Shown here: positions 45,455 to 53,634 of the stretch, piece after piece | Position numbering within the stretch: the stretch's first letter is position 1 | Layout: every line of letters begins with the position of its first letter | DNA from: Gemmobacter caeruleus | GTDB taxonomy: Bacteria; Pseudomonadota; Alphaproteobacteria; Rhodobacterales; Rhodobacteraceae | Assembly: GCF_008271655.1 (NCBI RefSeq) | Contig: NZ_VKKX01000044.1 | Location: 233,763 to 297,762, forward strand | Reading direction: 5' to 3' | DNA: 64,000 nucleotides | Translations under genes and position numbers: made by a program | Notes under the pieces: model-generated | Databases searched by the model: none | Told to the model about the DNA's origin: nothing | Seen by the model: only the letters and a program-made list of their open reading frames with translations

Positions 45455-46453
45455 ATGCGCCCGATCCAAGCCAGCTATCCCGCCGCCCGCTTTCGCCGTG
45501 TCCGCAAGAGCGACAGCCTGCGCCGGCTGACGCAGGAACATGTGCTGACCGCGAATGACCTGATCTGGCCGATCTTCATCCGCGACGGCGCGGGGGTGGA
45601 GGAGCCGATCCATTCCATGCCGGGGGTCCATCGCCTGTCGATCGACCGCGCGGTGCAGGCGGCCGAGATGGCGGCGGGGCTGGGCATTCCGGCGATCTGC
45701 CTGTTTCCCTATACCGACCCTTCGGTCAAGACCCCCGGCTGCGAGGAGGCCTGGAACCCCGACAACCTGACCAATCGCTGCATCCGCGCGATCAAGGCGG
45801 CGGTGCCCGAAATCGCCGTGATGACGGATATCGCGCTCGATCCCTATAATTCCAACGGCCATGACGGGCTGGTGCGCGATGGCATCATCCTCAATGATGA
45901 AACCGTTGAGGCGCTGGTGCGGATGGCGCTGGTTCAGGCCGATTGCGGCGCCGATATCCTTGGCCCCTCGGACATGATGGATGGCCGGATCGGCGCGATG
46001 CGCTCCGCGCTGGAGGCGGCCGGGCACAAGGATGTGGCGATCCTCAGCTATTCGGCCAAATATGCCAGCGCCTTCTATGGACCGTTCCGCGATGCCGTAG
46101 GCGCCTCGGGCGCGCTGAAGGGCGACAAGAAGACCTATCAGATGAACCCCGGCAACAGCGACGAGGCGCTGCGCCTGATCGAACGCGACCTGCGCGAGGG
46201 GGCGGATATGGTCATGGTCAAGCCGGGCATGCCCTATCTCGATATCTGCCGCCGGGTGAAGGATGCCTTTGGCGTGCCGACCTATGCCTATCAGGTGTCA
46301 GGCGAATATGCGATGATCCGTGGTGCGGCCGAACGCGGCTGGATCCAGGGCGAGGCCGCGATGATGGAAAGCCTGCTCGCCTTCAAACGTGCGGGCTGCG
46401 ACGGAATTCTGACCTATTTCGCCCCCGAGGCCGCCCGGCTTTTGCGCGGCTGA
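45455..46453 (+). CDS. hemB: Delta-aminolevulinic acid dehydratase (porphobilinogen synthase)
   Basis: Condenses two 5-aminolevulinate molecules to porphobilinogen for heme, chlorophyll and B12. It has 332 residues; the ATG has AAGGACG upstream. The two catalytic lysines are in SYSAKYASAFYG and VMVKPGMPYLD. At the usual zinc site the protein reads DIALDPYNSNGHDG (residues 125-138), with Asp/Ala in place of all three cysteines, so the catalytic zinc is absent. Enzymes of this class use Mg2+ allosterically or, in Rhodobacter capsulatus, no metal. It is divergent from the membrane protein/mfd pair. Confidence 0.97.
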   Translation: MRPIQASYPAARFRRVRKSDSLRRLTQEHVLTANDLIWPIFIRDGAGVEEPIHSMPGVHRLSIDRAVQAAEMAAGLGIPAICLFPYTDPSVKTPGCEEAWNPDNLTNRCIRAIKAAVPEIAVMTDIALDPYNSNGHDGLVRDGIILNDETVEALVRMALVQADCGADILGPSDMMDGRIGAMRSALEAAGHKDVAILSYSAKYASAFYGPFRDAVGASGALKGDKKTYQMNPGNSDEALRLIERDLREGADMVMVKPGMPYLDICRRVKDAFGVPTYAYQVSGEYAMIRGAAERGWIQGEAAMMESLLAFKRAGCDGILTYFAPEAARLLRG

Positions 46454-46553
46454 TCGCCGAGTTGCCCGGCTTGGCGGTGACACGGCGTTGAAATCATGTC
46501 ATATCTGGGGAAAGGGGCCAGAAAGACCCCCAAACCAGAGGCGTGAGGCAGAA

Positions 46554-47102
46554 ATGATTTCCAGACGGAACCTGATCGGGTCGGCCGGGGCGGCGGTGAC
46601 GCTGGCGGCCTGCGGCAATGGCGTCGGCGGCAATGGCGGCGCGATGATCGACGCGCGGGTCGATGAGACGCGCAATTACCTGTTCAGCCGTTATCCCGGC
46701 ACCCGCGATCTGGCGGGCAAGGCGCTTGGCGTGCTGTATATGCCGCTGGTGACCGAGGCGGGCTTTGGCATCGGCGGCGCCTTCGGGCGCGGCGCGCTGC
46801 GGGTGCATGACGTGACGGTGGATTACTATGCCGCCGCCAAGGCCTCGGTCGGGTTTCAGATCGGGGCGCAGCAATATGCCCATGCGCTGTTCTTCATGAC
46901 CGAATCCGCCTTGCAGGATTTCCGCCGTTCGCCCGGCTGGGCCGCGGGGGCGGATCTGAAATATGCCACGCCCGAACAGGGTGCCAGCATCGGCAAGGAC
47001 ACGACGGAACTGGACCCGGTGATCGCGCTGGTCTTCGGTCAGTCCGGCCTGATTGCCGGCGCCACGCTGTCGGGCACCAAATATACCCGCATCATTCCCT
47101 GA
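46554..47102 (+). CDS. SYLF/YSC84-domain lipoprotein
   Basis: 182 residues. The N-terminus MISRRNLIGSAGAAVTLAAC has a twin Arg and a lipobox L-A-A-C20, so it is probably an exported lipoprotein, possibly by Tat. The remainder is a SYLF (YSC84, DUF500) domain: AKALGVLYMPLVTEAGFGIGG, FFMTESALQDFRRSPGW, and the C-terminal TLSGTKYTRI. SYLF domains bind phosphoinositides in eukaryotes; bacterial roles are unclear. GAGGCAGAA precedes the ATG. Its 3' end overlaps the convergent gene by 11 bp. Confidence 0.9.
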   Translation: MISRRNLIGSAGAAVTLAACGNGVGGNGGAMIDARVDETRNYLFSRYPGTRDLAGKALGVLYMPLVTEAGFGIGGAFGRGALRVHDVTVDYYAAAKASVGFQIGAQQYAHALFFMTESALQDFRRSPGWAAGADLKYATPEQGASIGKDTTELDPVIALVFGQSGLIAGATLSGTKYTRIIP

Positions 47103-47955
47103 CCAGCAGCCCGGCCAGATCCAGCGGCGGGCTGGCCGGGCAACCGCTTTCGGGGCAGCGCCAGCTTTCCAGCAGCGAGAGCCAGCGCTTTGCCTCGGTC
47201 GGCGGATCGGCCCCTTCCTGCGCGGGGAAATGCAGCGTCAGCCCGCCCAGCCGCAGCCCGTGCTGCACCACGCCATTGCCCGACAGCCGGGTATAGGCGA
47301 CAACCTTGCCGCCCTCGTCCTTTTGCAGATAAAGCGCCTCATCCGCGCCATCGCAGATATAGCGCAGGGTCAGCGTGCCGATCGGTTCGGCCCGGGGCCC
47401 GGCATCGACCAGATCGCCGTCGCGGATCACCCCGCCCGATTTCACCACACAACCCGCCAGCGTCGGATCGTCCAGCAATGCCAGTCGGTTGAACCGCATC
47501 TCGGCAAAGCCCGCGCAGCGGCGGGCGGCATATTCCGGCTCCAGCGTGGCGGCGCAAAGGCCCAGAATGAGCCCGCGTTCAGGATAGGCGATCGGATGAT
47601 AGGCGCGCGGGATCTGGTATTCGTGCCCGTCAAAGGCCAGCGTCAGATCCGCGCTCTGCGGGTGCAGCCGGTCCCAGCCCCAGATCGCGGCTGCCGCCAG
47701 CACCAGGGCCAGCATCACCTCAAAGGCATTGCGCAGATGGTGACGCCGCCGCTGCGCCCGGCCATGCCAGAGCAGCAGCAGAACCATCACCACGCTGAGC
47801 GCGGCCAGGATCACCACCGCCGGCGCGACGAGATGGGCGCCCGGCGCCTCGGGGTGGAGCCCGACACCCGCCAGCTTGACCAGCGCCACCGCCAGCCCCG
47901 CCAGGGCAAGGGCCAGCCCGACCAGGCTGAACCAGATTCCACGCCACGCTTTCAC
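47092..47955 (-). CDS. Hypothetical membrane protein
   Basis: 287 residues that I do not recognise. Three N-terminal hydrophobic segments (about residues 6-30, 42-63 and 78-95) are separated by a short basic loop (HGRAQRRRHHLRN). The soluble C-terminal half has six cysteines (including LGLCAATLEPEYAARRCAGF and WRCPESGC) that could form disulfides if periplasmic. Codon use and composition match neighbours. It ends inside the convergent SYLF gene. Confidence 0.72.
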   Translation of the reverse strand: MKAWRGIWFSLVGLALALAGLAVALVKLAGVGLHPEAPGAHLVAPAVVILAALSVVMVLLLLWHGRAQRRRHHLRNAFEVMLALVLAAAAIWGWDRLHPQSADLTLAFDGHEYQIPRAYHPIAYPERGLILGLCAATLEPEYAARRCAGFAEMRFNRLALLDDPTLAGCVVKSGGVIRDGDLVDAGPRAEPIGTLTLRYICDGADEALYLQKDEGGKVVAYTRLSGNGVVQHGLRLGGLTLHFPAQEGADPPTEAKRWLSLLESWRCPESGCPASPPLDLAGLLVRE

Positions 47956-48040
47956 GATTTCGCCCCTTCCAGACCACAGGTGCAGATTGCGCCGGGAACC
48001 CGCGAAGGTAAAGGCGGAAATCCTGTTCTATCCCTTGGGT

Positions 48041-48904
48041 TTAGGTCAATCGGCGGATCAATGACGATGTGTCGTTCCGCCCGCCGCCCATGCGCTGCAC
48101 ATCCTTGTAGAACTGATCGACCAGCGCGGTTACCGGCAGGCTGGCGCCGATCTGGTCGGCGGTTTCCAGGCAGATCTTCAGATCCTTGCGCATCCAGTCC
48201 ACCGCGAAGCCGAAATCGAATTCGCCCGCCAGCATGGTCTTGTGGCGGTTCGCCATCTGCCAGCTTCCGGCGGCGCCCTGGCTGATCACCTCGACCACTG
48301 CCGCGCCGTCAAGCCCGGCCTTTTCACCGAAGGCCAGCGCCTCGGCCAGGCCCTGCACCAGCCCGGCGATGCAGATCTGGTTCATCATCTTGGCGATCTG
48401 CCCGGCGCCACTGTCGCCCAGACGGCGGCAGATGCGGGCATAGGCGGCGATCACCGGCTCGGCCCGGTCATATTCGGCCTGCGCACCGCCGCACATAACC
48501 GACAGGACACCGTTCTGCGCCCCCGCCTGCCCGCCCGAGACCGGCGCATCGACAAAGCCCTTGCCCTGCCCGGCCGCCACCGCCGACAATTCCCGCGTCA
48601 CCTGCGCCGAAACCGTGGTGTGATCGACAAAGACCGCTCCCGCCGCCATGCCGGCAAAGGCGCCCTCCGCGCCCAGGCAGACCGCGCGCAGGTCATCATC
48701 ATTGCCGACACAGGCCATAATGAACTCTGCCCCCGCCGCGGCCTCGCGCGGGTTGGGCGCGGCGCGGCCGCCATGTTCGGCGACCCAGGCGGCGGATTTC
48801 GCGGCATTGCGGTTATAGACCGTCACCTCATGCCCCTTGGCCGCCAGATGCCCAGCCATGGGATAGCCCATCACCCCCAAGCCAAGAAACGCCACTTTCG
48901 CCAT
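48041..48904 (-). CDS. NAD(P)-dependent beta-hydroxyacid dehydrogenase (3-hydroxyisobutyrate dehydrogenase-like)
   Basis: 287 residues. The nucleotide-binding fingerprint FLGLGVMGYPMAGHL lies at residues 6-20, followed by FVDAPVSGGQAGAQNG (substrate-binding) and the catalytic Lys in GQIAKMMNQI. The NR/YNRN at the end of strand two (VTVYNRN) suggests NADP preference. Family members include valine-catabolic 3-hydroxyisobutyrate dehydrogenase, tartronate semialdehyde reductase and glyoxylate/succinic semialdehyde reductases; the exact substrate is not evident. No valine-catabolic genes are adjacent. It is divergent from the penicillin-acylase-like gene. Confidence 0.88.
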   Translation of the reverse strand: MAKVAFLGLGVMGYPMAGHLAAKGHEVTVYNRNAAKSAAWVAEHGGRAAPNPREAAAGAEFIMACVGNDDDLRAVCLGAEGAFAGMAAGAVFVDHTTVSAQVTRELSAVAAGQGKGFVDAPVSGGQAGAQNGVLSVMCGGAQAEYDRAEPVIAAYARICRRLGDSGAGQIAKMMNQICIAGLVQGLAEALAFGEKAGLDGAAVVEVISQGAAGSWQMANRHKTMLAGEFDFGFAVDWMRKDLKICLETADQIGASLPVTALVDQFYKDVQRMGGGRNDTSSLIRRLT

Positions 48905-48935
48905 CGGACTGCCTCCCGCGATTGCCCTGCCGTCG

Positions 48936-48953
48936 GGTTTCGACTAGGAAACC
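48936..48953. promoter_or_regulatory. Inverted repeat in divergent region, possible operator
   Basis: GGTTTC-GACTAG-GAAACC, two perfect 6-bp arms in the 80-bp gap between divergent genes. Location fits an operator, but no regulator is adjacent. Confidence 0.35.
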
Positions 48954-48984
48954 AACTTGCATCCAAGGTCAAGGACGGCTCCCC

Positions 48985-51450
48985 TTGCTTACGCTTTTCC
49001 GCTGGCTCAGCCGCATCGTCACCGGGCTGATCGTGCTTACGGTGCTGGCGACGGCCATTGTGTACTGGTTTCTGTCGCGGTCCCTGCCGGATTACGACGA
49101 GGATTTCACCCTGTCCGGCCTGTCGGCACCGGTGGATGTGGTGCGCAACAACGACAATGTGCCGCATATCTTTGGCAAGACCGATGCGGATGTGTTCTTC
49201 GCGCTTGGCTTTGCCCATGCGCAGGATCGTCTGTGGCAGATGACCATGCTGCGCCGCACCGCCGAAGGGCGCCTGTCGGAACTGTTCGGTCAGCGCACCG
49301 TCAAGATCGACGAATTGCTGCGCCGCTATGATTTCGAGACGCTGGCCCGGCAATCGCTGGCGGTGCAGGATGACGAGACCCGCGCCGCGCTGGAGGCCTA
49401 TTCCGCCGGGGTGAATGCCTGGATCGAGCAGGTCAATCTGGGCGCGCGGGGCCGCGGGGCGCCCGAGTTCTTTTTCTTTTCCAACGAGATCGCGGCCTGG
49501 CAGCCGAGCGACAGCCTCGCCATTCTCAAGCTGATGGCGCTGCAACTTTCGGGCCAGCTGGAAAACGAGGTGCTGCGCGCGCGCATGTCGATGCTGCTGC
49601 CCGGTGCGCGGTTGCGCGACATCCTGCCCGATGCGCCGGGCGCGGGCGTCGCCGCCCTGCCCGATTATGCCAGCCTGATGCCCGGTGCGTTCCCGTCGCA
49701 GGCGCCGATGCGGCTGGCGGCGGACCCGCTTTCGCCGGTGCCGCCGCGCGATCTGTCGGGGGCGTCGAATGCCTGGGCGGCCGCGCCGTCGCGTTCGGCC
49801 GCCGGCGGCTCGCTGCTGGCCAATGATCCGCATCTGGGCTTTACCGCGCCGACGCTGTGGTATCTGGCGCGGCTGGAACTGCAATCGGGCGGCGTGATCG
49901 GCGCGACCATTCCGGGCGTGCCGGCGGTGCTGATCGGGCGCAAGGAAAACCTCGGCTGGGGCCTGACCTCGGCCTATGTCGATGATCAGGACGTGTTCAT
50001 CGAAGAGGTGAACCCGGCCAATCCCGAGGAATACCGCACGCCCGACGGCTGGAAGACCTTTGAAAAGCGCCGGACCATCGTGCAGGTCAAGGACAGCGCG
50101 CCGGTGACGCTGACGCTGCGCTGGACCGACAATGGCGTGGTGCTGCCGGGGTCGCATTACGATCTGGCCTCGGTCACCCCGGCCGGGCATGTCGCGGCGA
50201 TTCGCTGGACGGCGCTGACCGGGCAGGACACGACGATGACCGCCGCGATCCACATGATGCGGGCCACCACCCGCGCCGAGGCGATGGAGGCGGGCAAGCT
50301 TTTCGTCGCGCCGACCCAGAACCTGATGCTGGCCGATCGCGACGGCATCGCCATGCAGGTGATCGGCGCCGTGCCGCTGCGTGATGCCCGCAACGAGACC
50401 CAGGGCCGGATGCCCGCGCTTGGCTGGAAGGCCGAAAACCGCTGGCTGGGCCTGGCGCCCTATGAAGACAATCCGCGCTTCGTCGATCCGGTCACCGGCA
50501 TTCTGGGCAATACCAACAACAAGACCATCGACCGCCCCTTTCCGCAGCATCTGAGCTTTGACTGGGGCGATACGCAGCGCATCCAGCGCTGGCTGACGCT
50601 GATGAAAACCCGCGAGGTGCATACGCGCGAAAGCTTCATCGAGGCGCAGCTCGATACGGTCAGCCCGGCCGCGCGCACGCTCTTGCCGCTCATCGGGGCC
50701 GATCTGTGGTTCACCGGCGAGGCCGCGCCCAAGGGCACGCCCGAACGGCTGCGCCAGCGCGCGCTGGATCTGATGGCGAAATGGAACGGCGAGATGAACG
50801 AACATCTGCCCGAGCCGCTGATCTATCAGGCCTGGATGCGCAGCCTGCAAGACCGGCTGATCCGCGACGATATCGGGCCGATGGCCGATGAATTCACCCA
50901 TTTCGACCCGGTTTTCCTGGAACGGGTCTATCGCAATCTCGATGGCGCCGGCGCCTGGTGCGATGTGGTGCAATCGGCGGTGGTCGAAAGCTGTTCCGAC
51001 CTGGCGCGCATCGCGCTGGACGAGGCGCTGTTGCGCCTGTCGGAGAGATACGGGCCGAATGTGGAAAGCTGGCGATGGGGCGATCTGCATCAGGCGGCGC
51101 AGGATCATCCGGTGCTGGGCGATGTGCCGGTGTTGAAATATTTCGTCAATATCCGGCAAAGCACCAGCGGCGATGACCACACGCTCATGCGCGGCCGCAC
51201 CAGCGGCACCGGCGACGACCCGTTCCTCAACGTGCATGGCGCGGGCTATCGCGGGGTCTACGATTTCGGCGACCCCGACAGTTCGGTCTTCATCATCTCC
51301 ACCGGGCAATCGGGTCATCCGCTCAGCCGGCATTACGACAATCTGGGCGAACGCTGGCGCCGCGGCGAATATATCCCCATGAGCCTTGATCCCCAACTGG
51401 CGCGCGCCGCCTCGGTCGGGGACATGGTGCTGACCCCGGCCGCGCCATGA
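48985..51450 (+). CDS. Penicillin acylase family (Ntn-hydrolase, S45) protein
   Basis: About 821 residues. One N-terminal membrane helix (residues about 10-30) anchors the precursor. The alpha chain includes HIFGKTDADVFFALGFAHAQDRLWQM; the self-processing nucleophile is Ser261 in GASNAWAAAPSRSAAGGSLL, so the beta chain would begin there. LLANDPHLGF and the later NTNNKTIDR and RHYDN blocks are family-typical. Substrates in this family are beta-lactam side chains, acyl-homoserine lactones or other amides. The start is a TTG with AAGGA nine bases upstream; an earlier TTG at 48922 is possible. It overlaps the GNAT gene by four bases. Confidence 0.9.
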   Translation: MLTLFRWLSRIVTGLIVLTVLATAIVYWFLSRSLPDYDEDFTLSGLSAPVDVVRNNDNVPHIFGKTDADVFFALGFAHAQDRLWQMTMLRRTAEGRLSELFGQRTVKIDELLRRYDFETLARQSLAVQDDETRAALEAYSAGVNAWIEQVNLGARGRGAPEFFFFSNEIAAWQPSDSLAILKLMALQLSGQLENEVLRARMSMLLPGARLRDILPDAPGAGVAALPDYASLMPGAFPSQAPMRLAADPLSPVPPRDLSGASNAWAAAPSRSAAGGSLLANDPHLGFTAPTLWYLARLELQSGGVIGATIPGVPAVLIGRKENLGWGLTSAYVDDQDVFIEEVNPANPEEYRTPDGWKTFEKRRTIVQVKDSAPVTLTLRWTDNGVVLPGSHYDLASVTPAGHVAAIRWTALTGQDTTMTAAIHMMRATTRAEAMEAGKLFVAPTQNLMLADRDGIAMQVIGAVPLRDARNETQGRMPALGWKAENRWLGLAPYEDNPRFVDPVTGILGNTNNKTIDRPFPQHLSFDWGDTQRIQRWLTLMKTREVHTRESFIEAQLDTVSPAARTLLPLIGADLWFTGEAAPKGTPERLRQRALDLMAKWNGEMNEHLPEPLIYQAWMRSLQDRLIRDDIGPMADEFTHFDPVFLERVYRNLDGAGAWCDVVQSAVVESCSDLARIALDEALLRLSERYGPNVESWRWGDLHQAAQDHPVLGDVPVLKYFVNIRQSTSGDDHTLMRGRTSGTGDDPFLNVHGAGYRGVYDFGDPDSSVFIISTGQSGHPLSRHYDNLGERWRRGEYIPMSLDPQLARAASVGDMVLTPAAP

Positions 51451-51941
51451 CGGTGCTGCGCACGCCCCGGCTGATCCTGCGCCCCGCGAAATGGGATGAT
51501 CTGGCGGCGGCGCATCGGCTGTTTTCCAACCCGGCGGCGATGCGCTACTGGTCGCGACCCGAACATGAGACGCTGGAGGAAACCCGCCACTGGCTGCGCT
51601 TTCTGGTGGAACCGGCGCCCGACAGCGTGGATTTCCTGATTGAAAAGGACGGGGTGGTGATCGGCAAGGCCGGGGCCTGGCGCCTGCCCGAGGTGGGCTT
51701 TCTGCTGTATCCCGATCATTGGGGCCAGGGCCTTGCGCGCGAGGCGATGGAGGCGGTGATCGCGTATCTGGCGCAGACGCGGCCCGAGGTGACCGCGCTG
51801 ATCGCAGAGGTCGATCCGCGCAATGCGGCTTCGTTGCGGCTGTTGGGGCGGCTGGGCTTTGTCGAAACCCATCGCGCGGAACGCACATTGCTGTGGCGCG
51901 ACGAATGGTGCGACAGCGTCTATCTGCGGCGCGACAGCTAA
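51447..51941 (+). CDS. GNAT-family N-acetyltransferase
   Basis: 164 residues of the RimJ/RimL-like GNAT group (LRTPRLILRPAKWDDLAAAHRLF opening). The acetyl-CoA pyrophosphate loop is Q-G-L-A-R-E-A, in DHWGQGLAREAM, and the late VDPRNAASLRLLGRLGFVE block is family-typical. The ATG overlaps the acylase stop (ATGA), so the two proteins are coupled: an amide hydrolase beside an N-acyltransferase may act on related amines (inference). The 3' end meets hflX with a four-base overlap on the opposite strand. Confidence 0.9.
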   Translation: MTVLRTPRLILRPAKWDDLAAAHRLFSNPAAMRYWSRPEHETLEETRHWLRFLVEPAPDSVDFLIEKDGVVIGKAGAWRLPEVGFLLYPDHWGQGLAREAMEAVIAYLAQTRPEVTALIAEVDPRNAASLRLLGRLGFVETHRAERTLLWRDEWCDSVYLRRDS

Positions 51942-53236
51942 AGGTCGCGCCAGCGCTTTTCCTGCCGCGCGGTCCACAAGACCGCGATATCCCAGCCGTC
52001 TTCGCCCTGGGTTTCAGCCTGCACCACCCCTTCGGCATGCAGCCAGGCACGGCGGCGGCCGTCGCTGAACGGCAGATGCAGCAGGCGTTCGGTCTTTTCC
52101 TCGTCAAAGGCCGCGGAAATCGCCGCCAGCAGATCGTCCAGCCCGGCCCCGGTCAGCGCGCTGACCGCCAGCACATTGTCGCGGGTGGCGGCCTGCGCCA
52201 CCAGCCGGTCGCGGGTAGCTGCATCCAGCAGATCGAGCTTGTTCCAGACCTCGATCATCGGGGTTTCGCCCTTGACGCCAAGGCTGGCCAGAATGTCGGT
52301 CACATCGGCGGCCTGTTCGGCGCTTTCGGGATGGGCGATGTCGCGCACATGCAGGATCAGGTCGGCCTCCAGCACCTCCTCCAGCGTCGCGCGGAAGGCG
52401 GCCACCAGTTGCGTCGGCAGATCCGAGATGAAGCCCACCGTATCGGACAGGATGACCTTGCGCCCCGAAGGCAGCGTGACCCCGCGCATCGTCGGGTCAA
52501 GCGTGGCAAACAGCATGTCCTTGGCCAGCACCTCGGCCCCGGTCGCGCGGTTGAACAGCGTCGATTTGCCGGCATTGGTATAGCCCACCAGCGCCACCAC
52601 CGGGAACGGCACCTTGCGCCGGGCGCTGCGATGCAGCTCGCGCGTTTTCACCACCTTTTCCAGCTGGCGGCGAATGCGGATCACCTGATCGTCGATGGCG
52701 CGGCGGTCGGCCTCTTTCTGCGTCTCGCCCGGGCCGCCGACAAAACCGAAACCGCCGCGCTGGCGTTCCAGGTGGGTCCAGGCCCGCACCAGCCGCGTGC
52801 GCTGATAGCTGAGCGCGGCGAGTTCCACCTGCAACACCCCTTCGCGGGTGCGGGCGCGATCGGCGAAAATCTCCAGGATCAGGCTGGTGCGGTCCAGCAG
52901 CTTGACCCCCCAGGCCTTTTCCAGATTGCGCTGCTGGATCGGCGAGACCGGCCCGTCGATCAGCACGAGGTCAACCCCGGCCTCGGCAAAGCGGGTCTTC
53001 AGCTCCTCCACCTTGCCGGATCCGAACAGGGTGCCGGGATGCAGCCGGGTCAGCCGCACCACCTCGGCGCCCTGAACCTCCATCCCCGGCAGGGCGGCGG
53101 CCAGCGACACCGCCTCGGCCAGCCCGTGTTCGGGCAGGCGCCGGCTCTGCGCCGCGCGCAGATCGGGATGCACGATCCAGGCCCGCGTCGGCGCCGCCGC
53201 GGTGTCATGCGAATCCACCCCGCTGTCATGCGACAA
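51938..53236 (-). CDS. hflX: GTPase HflX
   Basis: A ribosome-associated GTPase that rescues or splits stalled ribosomes. It has about 432 residues, with an N-terminal HflX domain (GSGKVEELKTRF, then IDGPVSPIQQRNLEKAWGVKLLDRT) and the GGPGETQKEADRR linker. The G domain has G1 GYTNAGKST, G3 DTVGFI and G4 NKLD. The start is uncertain: the frame has a TTG at 53236 and stays open into hfq, so translation could begin further up. It sits 41 bp downstream of hfq, the classical hfq-hflX pair. Confidence 0.95.
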   Translation of the reverse strand: MSHDSGVDSHDTAAAPTRAWIVHPDLRAAQSRRLPEHGLAEAVSLAAALPGMEVQGAEVVRLTRLHPGTLFGSGKVEELKTRFAEAGVDLVLIDGPVSPIQQRNLEKAWGVKLLDRTSLILEIFADRARTREGVLQVELAALSYQRTRLVRAWTHLERQRGGFGFVGGPGETQKEADRRAIDDQVIRIRRQLEKVVKTRELHRSARRKVPFPVVALVGYTNAGKSTLFNRATGAEVLAKDMLFATLDPTMRGVTLPSGRKVILSDTVGFISDLPTQLVAAFRATLEEVLEADLILHVRDIAHPESAEQAADVTDILASLGVKGETPMIEVWNKLDLLDAATRDRLVAQAATRDNVLAVSALTGAGLDDLLAAISAAFDEEKTERLLHLPFSDGRRRAWLHAEGVVQAETQGEDGWDIAVLWTARQEKRWRDL

Positions 53237-53277
53237 CGGGCCGAATGCGTCATCGTCCTCGTCAGGCAGGTCGGAAA

Positions 53278-53511
53278 TCAGTCTTCACCTTCGTAAAGGT
53301 TGATCGGCGCCCCCGGCATGATCGTGGAGATCGCGTGCTTGTAGACCAGTTGCGACTGCCCGTCCCGGCGCAGCAGCACACAGAAATTGTCAAACCAGGT
53401 GATAACCCCCTGAAGTTTCACCCCGTTGATGAGAAAGATCGTGACAGGCACCTTGGCCTTGCGCACATGATTGAGGAATGCGTCCTGCAAATTCTGTTTG
53501 TCGGCAGCCAT
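53278..53511 (-). CDS. hfq: RNA chaperone Hfq
   Basis: A 77-residue Sm-like hexameric protein that pairs small RNAs with mRNAs. Typical segments are visible: [36 protein letters not shown] (Sm1) and the YKHAISTI Sm2 motif, with the distal/proximal face residues Q8-like Gln and K-H conserved. The C-terminal tail is short, as is usual in alphaproteobacteria. The leader is strikingly A-rich (two runs of seven or eight A around AAGG), perhaps a site for autoregulation (inference). It is preceded by trkH in the same direction across 123 bp. Confidence 0.98.
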   Translation of the reverse strand: MAADKQNLQDAFLNHVRKAKVPVTIFLINGVKLQGVITWFDNFCVLLRRDGQSQLVYKHAISTIMPGAPINLYEGED

Positions 53512-53634
53512 TTTTTTTGCCTTTTTTTATGTCGTGCGGGTCTTGTGCCACCGACCCCCGTTCCGGTTGGCGGCAGAATCAGTATGTCTGGCAAAGGTGA
53601 GAGATTCCAGCCCAAAAAACGGGATGTTACCGGA

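Noticed and set aside
48871-52107. Long minus-strand open frame across the acylase and GNAT genes
   Set aside because: The plus strand shows unambiguous Ntn-hydrolase and GNAT motifs; the minus-strand product is low complexity (Arg/Ala/Pro/His).
53513-53530. T-runs upstream of hfq taken as a terminator
   Set aside because: No stem precedes the T-runs on the plus strand, and on the minus strand they are the A-rich ribosome-binding leader of hfq.
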